Below are positions 53,008 to 63,188 of a stretch of 64,000 bases of DNA, piece by piece. The translations under genes and the position numbers were made by a program. Source of the DNA: Ascoidea asiatica (lineage: Eukaryota; Ascomycota; Saccharomycetes; Ascoideales; Ascoideaceae); contig BCKQ01000002.1 in NCBI GenBank assembly GCA_001600695.1, positions 1,178,001-1,242,000 of the forward strand, given 5' to 3'. The notes under the pieces were generated by a model. The model made no database searches, had not been told where the DNA came from, and saw nothing but the letters and a program-made list of their open reading frames with translations. Within the stretch, counting starts at the first letter, position 1, and each line of letters begins with the position of its first letter.

Positions 53008-56000
53008 ATGTCAATCTCCTTGCTTCTTAAATACAGCTTGAAGCAAAATCAGATTTTAAACGCTTGCTTCTCAAGATCATATTCTTCTTTGGTTCAATTC
53101 AAACATAATCACAATAATAATAATTGTGATCCATCTATTAATTCATCTGATTCTCCTTCTTTAGGGAATTATTTTGATACACTACAAGAAAGGTTTAAAA
53201 ATGGTGCTTCGAAATTAGAAAATCCAAAAATTATCGAAAAAAGTACTAATAATGAATTATCTTTAATAAATACTAAAACCTATAAAACTCATGAACAAAA
53301 TTTGAGAGACAGATTTGTTTTAATTAATGAGCAGTTTTCTAAAGAGCTTCAATATAAAATAAGTTCAATGCCATTATTTGATTTCCATCCTTTATATATT
53401 AGAAAATATGAATTATTTCAATATACTAACATTTGGAATAAATTTATAAATGAAGTTTTGGAATTAATGTTTTCTGGAGATTATAAAGACTTATTAACTA
53501 TCAATGATAAAAAAGATTTAAATTATTATAGAACTCAAAATAATTCAAATTTATTCAAAAGTAATCAATTATCAGATATTTTATTTTCAATTTATAAAGA
53601 AAATTTACTTCAAAATTCAAATTTACTAATTAATTTTCATAATGAATTAATAACAATTTCAAAAAAATTTAAAGCTAATTTAACTTTTAATTTTGTTGAT
53701 TTAAATAATAAATTCAAAAAAAAATCAAATATTTCAAAAGAGACTTCAATCTCTCTAAATAATTTAATTAATTTAACTTTATTCAATAATCTAGTTTATC
53801 TTGATAATGATTATACAAATGACTTAACTCAATTAACAATCCATGAAATTTTAGTGAAAAAATTTAAAAATTTTCTTGAGGTTGAAAAAAATATCAATAA
53901 TAATTTGAAAGATAAAAAATTGAAAAATGAAATGAAGAATCAATTAGAGGATCAAATAGATAATCAATTAGATAATGAAGCAAATAATGATTTATATATT
54001 GAAAATGAATTCAGAGCAATTGAAAATCAAGAAATTAAAAAACAAATTTCTGAAATTGAAATTGAAAATGAAAATATACATAATTTAACTGATTTTTATA
54101 AATTTTTAGATGTATTGTCAATTTATAAAAATTTAAGATTTGAAAATTTTTTAAAGAAAAAAAAATTTTTAAATATTAATAATCTTAAAGTTTTCTATAA
54201 AACTCATTTAATTAATATAAATCCAAAAATTTTAAAACTTTTATTCAAAATTATACCAAAAGTTGATTATGATATATTATTAATTAAATTTGTTAATAAT
54301 GATTTCAGTTTCAATCAAAATCAATCTGTAACAAATAGATTTTTTTCAGTTATTAAACAATCAAATTATGATTTATTTTCAAATTTAAATAGTGAAAATT
54401 ATACTTCACCAAAAATTGTTTTTGATAAAGAAACTTGTGAATTAACTGCAGAAGAAATTAGAAATTATATTTTTTTAAATTTAAAATTATTAAATTTATT
54501 TCCATTAACTCAAGTATTTGTGATTATTAGAAGTGAATGTAAATCAATTGTTAAAAAATATAAAGATGAAGAAGATTTTTTCAAAGCATTTAATAAAAAT
54601 ATTTCAATTTCAAATAATTTTTTAAAAAATTATGATTTTGAAAATGATTTTTTATCAAAAGAAATAATTGATCAAAAAGAATATATTGAAAAACTAGTAA
54701 ATTTATCATCATTTAAATTAAATAAATTATTATCTTCATCATTATCAACTGTTAAAAACACTAGTTTTTCAAATAAAAAAAGTTTGAAAAAAAAAAATAA
54801 AAAAATAAATGAAGTAAAAACTTTTAAGAATATAATATTAAGACAATTTTTTTTCACAATTTTTTTTCAAACTTTATCATTTTCAAAATTTAATAATTAT
54901 TCATTAGATTCAATAAATGTAATTTTTAAAAGGATGAAAGAACTTGTACCATTTGAAACTCAAAAAATTTTAGGATATAATAAATTTTTAACATTATTGG
55001 TTTCAAGTATTAGAAAAGAAGAAAAAGCTTTAAATGAAGATAATTTTGAAATTATTATAAAATTAATGCCATATATTATTGAAAATGTAAATTATAATCC
55101 AAATTTTAAAAAATATTTATATTTAGATAAAGGTAATGATAGATTTTTAATAACTGAAATAATTTTATTAGTTGAATATTTAAATAAAGTTGAAAATGAA
55201 AAGAAATTAATTGAAATTGGAAACGAAAATGGAAATGGAAATGAAAATGAAATTGAAAGTGATATTACAAATATAGATATGAAATTTAAAGATAATTTTT
55301 TAATTAAGATAATTGAATTATTTGATTGGAAAGTATTAAATCATTTTAGTTATAATAAATATAATTATCAAGAAATTTATGAATTATCAACTTCAATAAA
55401 ATTATTTAATGAACTTGGATTATTAAGATTTATTAAAAATATTAGTAATAATAGAGAAAATATTAATTTAAATAATAGAAAACTTTCAAATTATGAACTT
55501 GAAATGTTTATGAAAGAAATAAGATTAAATAATAAAAGAGATGAAGAGAAAAAAGAAAAGATATTATTAAATTTAGAAAATTATTATGAAATTGATAAAG
55601 AAATTGAATTTTTTTCAAAAATTGGAATTGATTTAAAATATTTAAAATTTGATAAAGAAATAAAATATGAACATTTAACATTGATTTATTTAAATATTTT
55701 TAAAGAAAATTTTAATAATAATAATCAACGTATGTTAGATGATAATGAAAAACTTAAATTAATTGAATATTTATTTAGAAATTTTATAAAATTTATTAAA
55801 TTTCAAAATTTATATTCTAAAATTACATTTAAATTATTTTATGGACCATTAAATGTAATGACTAAAGAATTATTTAAAATTAGAGATAATATACAAAATA
55901 GAGAAAATTTAATTGAAGAAATTATTAATGAAACATTTGAATTCAATAAATTTAATAAATTAGGAATTGATGAAAAATTTATTGAAATTATAATTATTGG

Positions 56001-56508
56001 TAAAATTAAAAATTTTTTAAGATTTTTTAAAAGCAATAATACTAAAAGTAATTATAGCAATAGTGATAATAATAATAATAATAATTATAGAAGTAATTAT
56101 AAAAATGAATTTATGAAAGTAGATTATGGATTTAAAGTTTTAAATTATTGTGAAGAATTAATTTATAAATTACTTACAGAAAATATTTTTAAATTTCATG
56201 AAAATTTTAAAAATTCTAAACATTTTAAAAATTTTAAAATTCCAAAAGATCCAGAAACTTCTTCTGAAAATTTTAAAAATATTCCAAGTTCAATTAAAAT
56301 TTGGATGATTCAAGGATATTTTGAAATTTCAAATGATAAAAAATTAAAATTTTGGTATAATTTATTAAATGATATTGAAATTAAAAGATATTTTGAAATT
56401 TTAAATAATTTAAAAATTTCAATAAAAAATGAGAATATTTTAAATGATATTAAGAAATTTAAAGAAATTGAAGAAATTAATTATTTCAAAGATTCTGGAG
56501 AAGTTTGA
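53008..56508 (+). CDS. Large helical protein with mitochondrial-type presequence (tandem gene 1)
   Basis: 1166 aa, not recognised. The N-terminus MSISLLLKYSLKQNQILNAC then FSRSYSSLV has Arg, Lys and Ser, no acids, and an RSY|S cleavage-like site, so mitochondrial import is likely. The rest is predicted helical, rich in Leu/Asn/Phe/Lys, with few conserved-looking motifs. An acidic linker lies near 290-345. It is related along most of its length to the next gene (57515): IWNKFINEVLELMFSGDYKDLL against NWENFTNKALELIYSEKYKDLL, and NLLQNSNLLINFHNELITISKKF against NLIENSNLLINFNDDLNKISSNF. Fast-evolving helical proteins of this kind in yeast mitochondria often act on specific mRNAs, but no family can be named. 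Gene 1 keeps ~180 C-terminal residues that gene 2 lacks. Confidence 0.8.
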   Translation: MSISLLLKYSLKQNQILNACFSRSYSSLVQFKHNHNNNNCDPSINSSDSPSLGNYFDTLQERFKNGASKLENPKIIEKSTNNELSLINTKTYKTHEQNLRDRFVLINEQFSKELQYKISSMPLFDFHPLYIRKYELFQYTNIWNKFINEVLELMFSGDYKDLLTINDKKDLNYYRTQNNSNLFKSNQLSDILFSIYKENLLQNSNLLINFHNELITISKKFKANLTFNFVDLNNKFKKKSNISKETSISLNNLINLTLFNNLVYLDNDYTNDLTQLTIHEILVKKFKNFLEVEKNINNNLKDKKLKNEMKNQLEDQIDNQLDNEANNDLYIENEFRAIENQEIKKQISEIEIENENIHNLTDFYKFLDVLSIYKNLRFENFLKKKKFLNINNLKVFYKTHLININPKILKLLFKIIPKVDYDILLIKFVNNDFSFNQNQSVTNRFFSVIKQSNYDLFSNLNSENYTSPKIVFDKETCELTAEEIRNYIFLNLKLLNLFPLTQVFVIIRSECKSIVKKYKDEEDFFKAFNKNISISNNFLKNYDFENDFLSKEIIDQKEYIEKLVNLSSFKLNKLLSSSLSTVKNTSFSNKKSLKKKNKKINEVKTFKNIILRQFFFTIFFQTLSFSKFNNYSLDSINVIFKRMKELVPFETQKILGYNKFLTLLVSSIRKEEKALNEDNFEIIIKLMPYIIENVNYNPNFKKYLYLDKGNDRFLITEIILLVEYLNKVENEKKLIEIGNENGNGNENEIESDITNIDMKFKDNFLIKIIELFDWKVLNHFSYNKYNYQEIYELSTSIKLFNELGLLRFIKNISNNRENINLNNRKLSNYELEMFMKEIRLNNKRDEEKKEKILLNLENYYEIDKEIEFFSKIGIDLKYLKFDKEIKYEHLTLIYLNIFKENFNNNNQRMLDDNEKLKLIEYLFRNFIKFIKFQNLYSKITFKLFYGPLNVMTKELFKIRDNIQNRENLIEEIINETFEFNKFNKLGIDEKFIEIIIIGKIKNFLRFFKSNNTKSNYSNSDNNNNNNYRSNYKNEFMKVDYGFKVLNYCEELIYKLLTENIFKFHENFKNSKHFKNFKIPKDPETSSENFKNIPSSIKIWMIQGYFEISNDKKLKFWYNLLNDIEIKRYFEILNNLKISIKNENILNDIKKFKEIEEINYFKDSGEV

Positions 56509-57514
56509 AATTATTAAAAATGTTAAATGTTATGGTATGTTATGTTATGAGTTTTGTTTATATTTTGTTTCTTTTTCAATAATTTTGTTTTATTTATTTA
56601 TTTATTTATTTATTCTTTTCTTTTTGTTCATATTATATATATTTCTTTAGTAGATTTGCATTATATTGTATCTAGTTCTTAAAATTGCATTAACATTTTT
56701 GGATATTTTTTATGTTTTCATTCTCTTTTACACCATTTGCACCATCTTTAAATGATCTTTTAATGATTTTTTAATGATCTTTTAATGATCTTCGGCATCT
56801 TTTGCACCATCTTTTCGAGTACGGAAATGAGAATATCCGTATTGTATTTAGTTCTGTCCACATCACGGATTTAATATCCGTCTGATGTCAATTTCAAGCC
56901 ACAAAAACAAACAAAAACAAAAACAAAAACAAAAAACATCAAAACTCGAGTTACAAGAAACAAATAAACAAAATCAATTGAAGCAATTGAAGCAATTGAA
57001 GCAATTGAATCAGATAAATCAAAAGCATTAACTGGGTAATAATAACAAATGAAATCAGATGGCAAACAAAGAAAGAATTAAAAGCTGGCATGGAAATTGG
57101 TATCTTCAAGAGCAAATCCAGTATCTTTTAGAAATTATTATTCAATCAAACTAACCGCTGATAAAAGATGAATCGACTTTATGATCAAACATTCAATTTC
57201 TGCTGGTGATTGTTTTATTTATTGAATATTTTAAATTTAACGCCAGCACTTTTCTTTGGTCTTTTCTTTGGTGCTTTTGGTAATTTTGGTGAATAGAAAG
57301 TTGAGACCAGTAATGTGGTTTATAGGTGGTATTTAACCCCGGATTCTCTGTTTCCTGTCCTTCCTCGGATACGTTTGGATTTAAGATCAAAAATGAAATG
57401 AAAAATCAACAGTGAAAAGAAAAAGAAGAATAAAGAATATACAGTAGAACATAAAGAATATAAAGAAGATAAGGAGATAAGATTAAGCATTATCAATGAG
57501 AAGAATATTATTAC
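56509..57514. other. Intergenic between the tandem paralogues
   Basis: It contains TACGGA/TCCGTA inverted arms (56820-56825, 56836-56841) and a second CGGAT...ATCCGT pair by 56882, repeated TTAATGATC(T) units (56750-56790), and TTGAAGCAA repeats (56976-57005). An out-of-frame ATG at 57496 opens a 19-codon uORF (to 57555) overlapping gene 2. Confidence 0.55.
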
Positions 57515-59665
57515 ATGGCAATTTCATTGTTTCTACATTCTACTTCGAATTTTAAGTTGACAGTATTCTCTTCTTTTCTTAGATTCACCTCATCCAATCT
57601 TGAACCTTCAATTCAATCAATTCCAGATGTTTCTCTGAATCAAAATCTAAAAGAATCATTTCCAAAAGAATTAAATTCAATTACTCATAAAACTACAATT
57701 TTGAAAAAAAATAGTGTTGGTAATAGTAAAAACGTTGTTAATTCATCTTTTACAAAAGTAAAGGGAAGAACTTTTTTAGATCTTAGAAAAATAGCTTTAG
57801 ATCAATCTCATTTACAAAATTTTGATAATATAAATATAATTAAAGAAAAAAAAAATTGGGAAAATTTTACAAATAAAGCTTTAGAATTAATTTATTCTGA
57901 AAAATATAAAGATTTATTACTAAATTTAAATAAAAATGATTCAAATGATTTAAATGATTTAAATAATTTGAATATTTTGAATCAATTAAATAACTTAAAT
58001 ATTAATCATTTATTTGATATTTTATTTGTAATTTATCATGAGAATTTAATTGAAAATTCAAATTTATTAATAAATTTTAATGATGATTTAAATAAAATTT
58101 CTTCAAATTTTGAAATTAATTCAAATTTAATTTATTTTAATTTAAATTTTAGATTTAAAAAAAATTCTTATTATTCTTTAATTCATTTATCTTTATTTAA
58201 TATCCTATCAAATTCAGATTTAAAATATTCAAGTAATTTAATTAAATTAACAATTATTGAAATTTTTATAATTAAAAATAATAATAATCTTCAAAAATCT
58301 AAAAATATTCTCTTATATTTAAATTTATTATCAATTTATAGAATTCATAAATTTAAGAACCTTTTTTTAAATTTTGATTCAAATAATCCAAATATTTTCA
58401 ATTATGATTTACTTATTTTTAATTATAAATCACTTTTAATAAAATTACCATCAAGGTTTCTAAGAACTTTTCTAAAAATTTTTCAAAAAGAAAATTATAT
58501 TGATTTATATATTCAATTAATAAATTGTGATATAACTTTTTCTGAGAGTAAAAATAAAAAAAATAAAAGTGAAAATTTAGAGTTTTTGAATTTAGAATTA
58601 TTAAATAATAATAAAATTAAATTACCTTTTAATCAAAATGATTCAAAAATTCAAAATTTCATTAAATTTGATTTAAAATTATCTCATTTATATCCTTTAC
58701 AACAATTATTAAATATTATCAATAATGAGATTAAATCTTTTGATTATAATTCAAATATTAAACTTGGCTTTCAAGAAAATAATAAATTTTTATTAAAATT
58801 AATCAATAAATCTTTTTCAAAAATTACTCAACTTTTATTATATTCAAGTTTTAAAAAAGAATATGGAATTAAAAATTATTATATATATTCTTTTTTTTAT
58901 AGTATTTTAAATTATAATTTAACTTTTTCAATAATTGAAAATAATAAAGTTCCATTAGCATCAAAATCAATTATATTACAAAAAATTGAAGATATTGAAA
59001 ATACTAAATTTGAAAAAAATAATTTAATTGTCAGAGATAGTTCTTCTATAAATTATAAAAATTTAATAAAAAATATCATTTTACATTTAACTAATAGTAA
59101 TAATAGTAATTATATTTCAAAACTTCAAAATAAGCGTGTAAGAATAAATAAATTAATTCCATTTATTACTTATAATTTTAGGTTAGTTCAAAATGAAAGA
59201 GAGAGATTAAATTATGAGAATTATTTAAATTATGAAATTATTTCATTAATTCATTTTAATACTAAAATTAATAAGTTAAAAGATTATTCAAAAAATAATT
59301 TAAACAATAATTTAAACAATAATTTAGAAAATAATTTTTTAATAAGAATTATTGAATTTTTTGATTGGAATTTATTGAATAATGATAATAATAAAAATCT
59401 TTCAAATTCAATGATTTATAAATTATCAAATTGTATTAAATTACTCAATGAATCTGGTTTATTAAAGTTTTTTAATAAAGGTTTAAATACTAAAGAATTT
59501 AATAGAAATCTTAATGAAGAACTTAATAAAAAAGAAATTGAATTATTTTTGAATAATCTAAGATTTTCTGCTTTCAATAGTAATAATAATAATAATAATA
59601 AAAATAAAAATAAGAATACTGTATATGAAATTTCTAGAAAGGTAAAATTTTTTGAAAAATTTTAA
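57515..59665 (+). CDS. Paralogue of tandem gene 1, ends at a frameshift (tandem gene 2)
   Basis: 716 aa in this frame. The N-terminus MAISLFLHSTSNFKLTVFSS then FLRFTSS is again presequence-like. Homology with gene 1 runs collinearly to YEISRKVKFFEKF (gene 1: YEIDKEIEFFSKI), where the frame stops at TAA (59663-59665). The homologous continuation is in the +1 frame (next entry). Two Asn-rich inserts separate conserved blocks. Function is unknown. Either it is a young pseudogene, a sequencing error in the T/A homopolymers at 59645-59665, or a +1 recoding site. No intron consensus is found there. Confidence 0.65.
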   Translation: MAISLFLHSTSNFKLTVFSSFLRFTSSNLEPSIQSIPDVSLNQNLKESFPKELNSITHKTTILKKNSVGNSKNVVNSSFTKVKGRTFLDLRKIALDQSHLQNFDNINIIKEKKNWENFTNKALELIYSEKYKDLLLNLNKNDSNDLNDLNNLNILNQLNNLNINHLFDILFVIYHENLIENSNLLINFNDDLNKISSNFEINSNLIYFNLNFRFKKNSYYSLIHLSLFNILSNSDLKYSSNLIKLTIIEIFIIKNNNNLQKSKNILLYLNLLSIYRIHKFKNLFLNFDSNNPNIFNYDLLIFNYKSLLIKLPSRFLRTFLKIFQKENYIDLYIQLINCDITFSESKNKKNKSENLEFLNLELLNNNKIKLPFNQNDSKIQNFIKFDLKLSHLYPLQQLLNIINNEIKSFDYNSNIKLGFQENNKFLLKLINKSFSKITQLLLYSSFKKEYGIKNYYIYSFFYSILNYNLTFSIIENNKVPLASKSIILQKIEDIENTKFEKNNLIVRDSSSINYKNLIKNIILHLTNSNNSNYISKLQNKRVRINKLIPFITYNFRLVQNERERLNYENYLNYEIISLIHFNTKINKLKDYSKNNLNNNLNNNLENNFLIRIIEFFDWNLLNNDNNKNLSNSMIYKLSNCIKLLNESGLLKFFNKGLNTKEFNRNLNEELNKKEIELFLNNLRFSAFNSNNNNNNKNKNKNTVYEISRKVKFFEKF

Positions 59666-59975
59666 GTTACCTTTTTTAAAAATGGAAAGAAAATTTGAAA
59701 TTCAGAATTTTGTTTTTATTTATTTAATATCTATTCAAGAAATTTTTAATAATTTCAAAAACTTAAATGATTGTAAGAAATTGATAATAATTGAAAAATT
59801 ATTCAAGAAATATATTAAAATTATTGAAAGTTTCAAAGAAAATAAAAAATTTGATAATTCATTAATTACTAATGAACCAGTAAACTTATTCTTAAAAATA
59901 TTAAATGAAATGAATGTTGTCAATAAAACTAAAAAAAAATTAACTTATGAGATTAAATTGTATTTACAGAACTAA
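59666..59975 (+). pseudogene. Displaced C-terminal segment of tandem gene 2 (+1 frame)
   Basis: An open stretch in the +1 frame from about 59652 to 59975, with no ATG at its head, encodes FVFIYLISIQEIFNNF ... KLIIIEKLFKKYIKIIESF. It aligns with LTLIYLNIFKENFNNN ... KLIEYLFRNFIKFIKF in gene 1. It then ends ~180 residues before the gene 1 C-terminus. The segment is still undamaged, so the frame break is recent or artefactual. Confidence 0.6.
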
Positions 59976-61081
59976 TATAATAAAAATTGCTTAATATTAT
60001 TATTGAATTAATTATATAAATTTGTATTTTAATTTATCTCAAATATTTCCACACCTTATTCAAAATTTTAAAATGTTTGTTAAAGGTCCCTTTAAATCAG
60101 AGAAAATAATTACGTTACAAGAATTCAAATTTAAATAGAAAAAGTTTTGGAAAATAAAGGAAAATCGATTAAATTTATATGATTTTTTTTCTCTAACTCA
60201 TTGAAATTTCATCAATGAAAATACTGAAATGTGAAGATAATTCGCTTAAATAATGGAATATTCAATAATGGAATCATGGAAATTATAGAAATAATTCAAT
60301 GAGTGGTAAGAAATGGGTATTGACTTATGGATTGAAATTATTTATGTAAATAGAATATTTCTTCAAGTAATATTATGATATTATTGTACTTGTAAAGATC
60401 CTACGAGTAATTCAAAAATACGAGAGAACCCAATTGAATCCAAACAAGCTTGTTACTTTCTTCTATTTCTGTTATCCACGCTGTAAAAGTCTATAGATTA
60501 GAAAGTACAGTTCTACTAAAAACAGAAACTTGATTGAAAGAAAAAAAGAGAAAAAACAAAAAACAAAAATAAAAAAAGATGGAATTTTTCAACCTTTTTA
60601 TACTCAAGGAGATTCGAATAAAGAATCTGTATTGCGCCACTGGATATTTCTATTTCGAGACTTTATAAAAAATTTGTTTTAGGGCTTTTAAAAAATAAGG
60701 CGGTGCTTGTGGCTTGAATATAGTCAGCCTTCACTCGCCTTTTAAATGGGGTCTGTATCCATTTATAGATTATTGCCACGGCTGGTGTATTAAACTAGCC
60801 ACATTCCCTTTCTTTCAATTACACAGCCCCACAAACACTCCAGCCACTACTCCCACACATTTTTATTATTTTACCAGTGCTTTGTTTGATAGCAGAGCTG
60901 AGCTTTTACTTATCTGTCAGATTCAAATAAATTAATCATTTAATGACCATTTGATGACCTTTTATAATCAATAGCAAAGTAATAAATATCCTTTTAATTT
61001 GAACATAAATCACCTTATAAAGTTATTTAACTGATTTGATTATAGTATATTTAATCTCCAATTCATTATAATTATATCTCA
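59976..61081. other. Intergenic, tandem gene 2 to CUE5
   Basis: 1.1 kb. The CUE5-proximal part (60620-60910) is G+C-richer and carries GGCTGGTG at 60780-60787 (inverse of CACCAGCC) and several CCAC/CCCAC strings. A 73-codon frame there is uninformative. Confidence 0.55.
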
Positions 61082-62542
61082 ATGTCTGAAAAAGAAGTAA
61101 AATCTGAATCTTTAGTTGCTTCCCCTGAGGAAACTGATAAAGTTAAAGTGGAAGAATCTAAAAATTCAAAAAATGAAATTATAAATGAGGATTCAAAAAT
61201 TGAATTAAAAGAAGAAATTGATAATAATTCAAAAGAATCAATTCCATCATCTGTTTTAAAATCAAGTATTTCTTCAAATAATAAACAAAATTCTCCAATA
61301 TTATCTGAAAATTCAGATAATTTAGATAATTCAGAAAAATTTGAAAAATTAAAGAAAAAAGTTACATTTAATGAAAATGATTTAAATTTAAAACCAAAAC
61401 CAAAACCAATTTTAAAATCAAAACCAATTTCAAGAAAAGATCAAATTAAAAATTATTTGAAAGAAGCTTTTCCAAAAATTGATCAAATTTATATAAATTC
61501 AATTTTAATTGCAAGTAAAGGTAATTTAGATCCTGCTTTTAATGCTTTATTATATTTATCAAATAATTTAAATAAAAATTCAAATAATTCTACAGATTTA
61601 GATTTTGATTTAGATTATAATTCTTCTCCAAATAGTGATATAGATCAATTTAAAACATTTAATCAATTAGAACAAGATGAAAAAATTGCAAAAAAATTAC
61701 AAAAACAATTTGAATTAGAATCAATTAATAATCCTTCAAATAATAAATATTCAAAAACCCCAAAAATTCCTCCAAAGAGTGATAAATTCAAAAGACAACA
61801 ACATTTAAATAGAAATAAATATAATAGTAATAATCATAATCATAATAGCAATAATGTAAATTATCATAAAGATTCTGATTCTGATGATCCATTAGCTCAA
61901 TTTTTAGATGAAGATTTACCTCAAATTAAAAAAGAATTAACTAAAAATTTTGAAGAAACAAAAACTAAAGTATCTTCTTGGGTTTCAAATATTGCTAAAA
62001 AATTTCAAGATGATGATAGTAATAGTAGTAGTAGTAATAATAATAATAATAATAATTCTCCTCAATTATTTAGTGCCTTTGGTTCAACTCAAAAAAATAA
62101 ATCAAATAATAATTATAATAATCAAAAATATAAAAATTATGATCCAAATTATAATTATATCAATAACAAAGACAATAAGAACAATGATAATGAATTCGAT
62201 GATGATTTCACCATCTCAATGACAAATAATGATCAAGAAAATGATCTTAATGCTTTAATGAATACTGATGATACTCCACCTCCAATGCCACCAAGACGTA
62301 AAAATAATAATATAAATTCAGTTCCAAAAACAATGATAACTCCAAGTTCACCACAAATTAATAATAAGAGTACCATTAATACTATCACTAAAACCAATAA
62401 TTCAAAATGGGAACCAATTCAACATTCTTCAATTTCAACAACTGCTTCAAATGATGCTTTCTTAGTAACTGATAGTGAAGATGATGAAGATGATAAAAAA
62501 AATTCAAATTCAAGTACAACTAGTATTGATCTCAAGAATTAA
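61082..62542 (+). CDS. CUE5: Cue5-type ubiquitin-binding CUE protein
   Basis: 486 aa, against 411. An acidic/Lys-rich N-terminus leads to the CUE domain at about 120-162 (QIKNYLKEAFPKIDQIYINSILIASKGNLDPAFNALLYLS), then LEQDEKIAKKLQKQFE, DDPLAQFLDEDLPQIKKELTKNFEETKTKVSSWVSNIAKKF, PPPMPPRRK and KWEPIQ, in the order found in S. cerevisiae Cue5. Known role: ubiquitin-Atg8 adaptor for autophagy of aggregates (CUET pathway). An Atg8-interacting motif is plausible in the C-terminal acidic stretch (DAFLVTDSEDDEDD; core F-L-V). Asn runs are present. Confidence 0.88.
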   Translation: MSEKEVKSESLVASPEETDKVKVEESKNSKNEIINEDSKIELKEEIDNNSKESIPSSVLKSSISSNNKQNSPILSENSDNLDNSEKFEKLKKKVTFNENDLNLKPKPKPILKSKPISRKDQIKNYLKEAFPKIDQIYINSILIASKGNLDPAFNALLYLSNNLNKNSNNSTDLDFDLDYNSSPNSDIDQFKTFNQLEQDEKIAKKLQKQFELESINNPSNNKYSKTPKIPPKSDKFKRQQHLNRNKYNSNNHNHNSNNVNYHKDSDSDDPLAQFLDEDLPQIKKELTKNFEETKTKVSSWVSNIAKKFQDDDSNSSSSNNNNNNNSPQLFSAFGSTQKNKSNNNYNNQKYKNYDPNYNYINNKDNKNNDNEFDDDFTISMTNNDQENDLNALMNTDDTPPPMPPRRKNNNINSVPKTMITPSSPQINNKSTINTITKTNNSKWEPIQHSSISTTASNDAFLVTDSEDDEDDKKNSNSSTTSIDLKN

Positions 62543-62611
62543 TTACCTCATTGATTAGTTTCAATAGTTTTATTCCATATCGTTTCTTATTCCTCTTTCT
62601 CTTTATTTTTC

Positions 62612-62643
<32 letters not shown>

Positions 62644-63188
62644 TTTATATTGACATCTTTATATTGATATTTACAATTTTACTCTTATTTTATCTATTCT
62701 CTTCAAACTGAACTCTTTTATTCTGATATTCTCTTTTCTTTCACTGTTCTTCATCATTCCAATCAATCAACAAGTAAATAAATAAGTAACTGATTAATTG
62801 AATATATCAATAAATAATTAAATAATTAAATAAATAAGTATTAGTATCTTTCTCCATTTCTCCATATATCTTTGTGACAATAATTATTAAATTGCTGGCT
62901 TTTGCACTGTCAGCGGTTAATTCGTTGTTATTTTTTTGTTTACTTCTCGACTCTGCAATTCTTATCTTTTTTTACATCGGCCACAATCGTAATACATATA
63001 TTAAATAAACATACTAGATAAACATAGTAGATAAAGATAGCAAAAATAATAAATATAATAAATACAATAGATATAATAATGAGATATAAATAATAATATA
63101 TTCTTCTTTATTTATATTCTTATTCTATTTTTTTATTACTAATGATCAACATTTCTTTATCCATAAACTTCTAATCAATTACAAAGAA
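62543..63188. other. Intergenic, CUE5 to right-edge gene
   Basis: AT-rich, with a CTTTTT tract (62600-62650) and short AAATAA runs. Nothing else is recognised. Confidence 0.55.
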
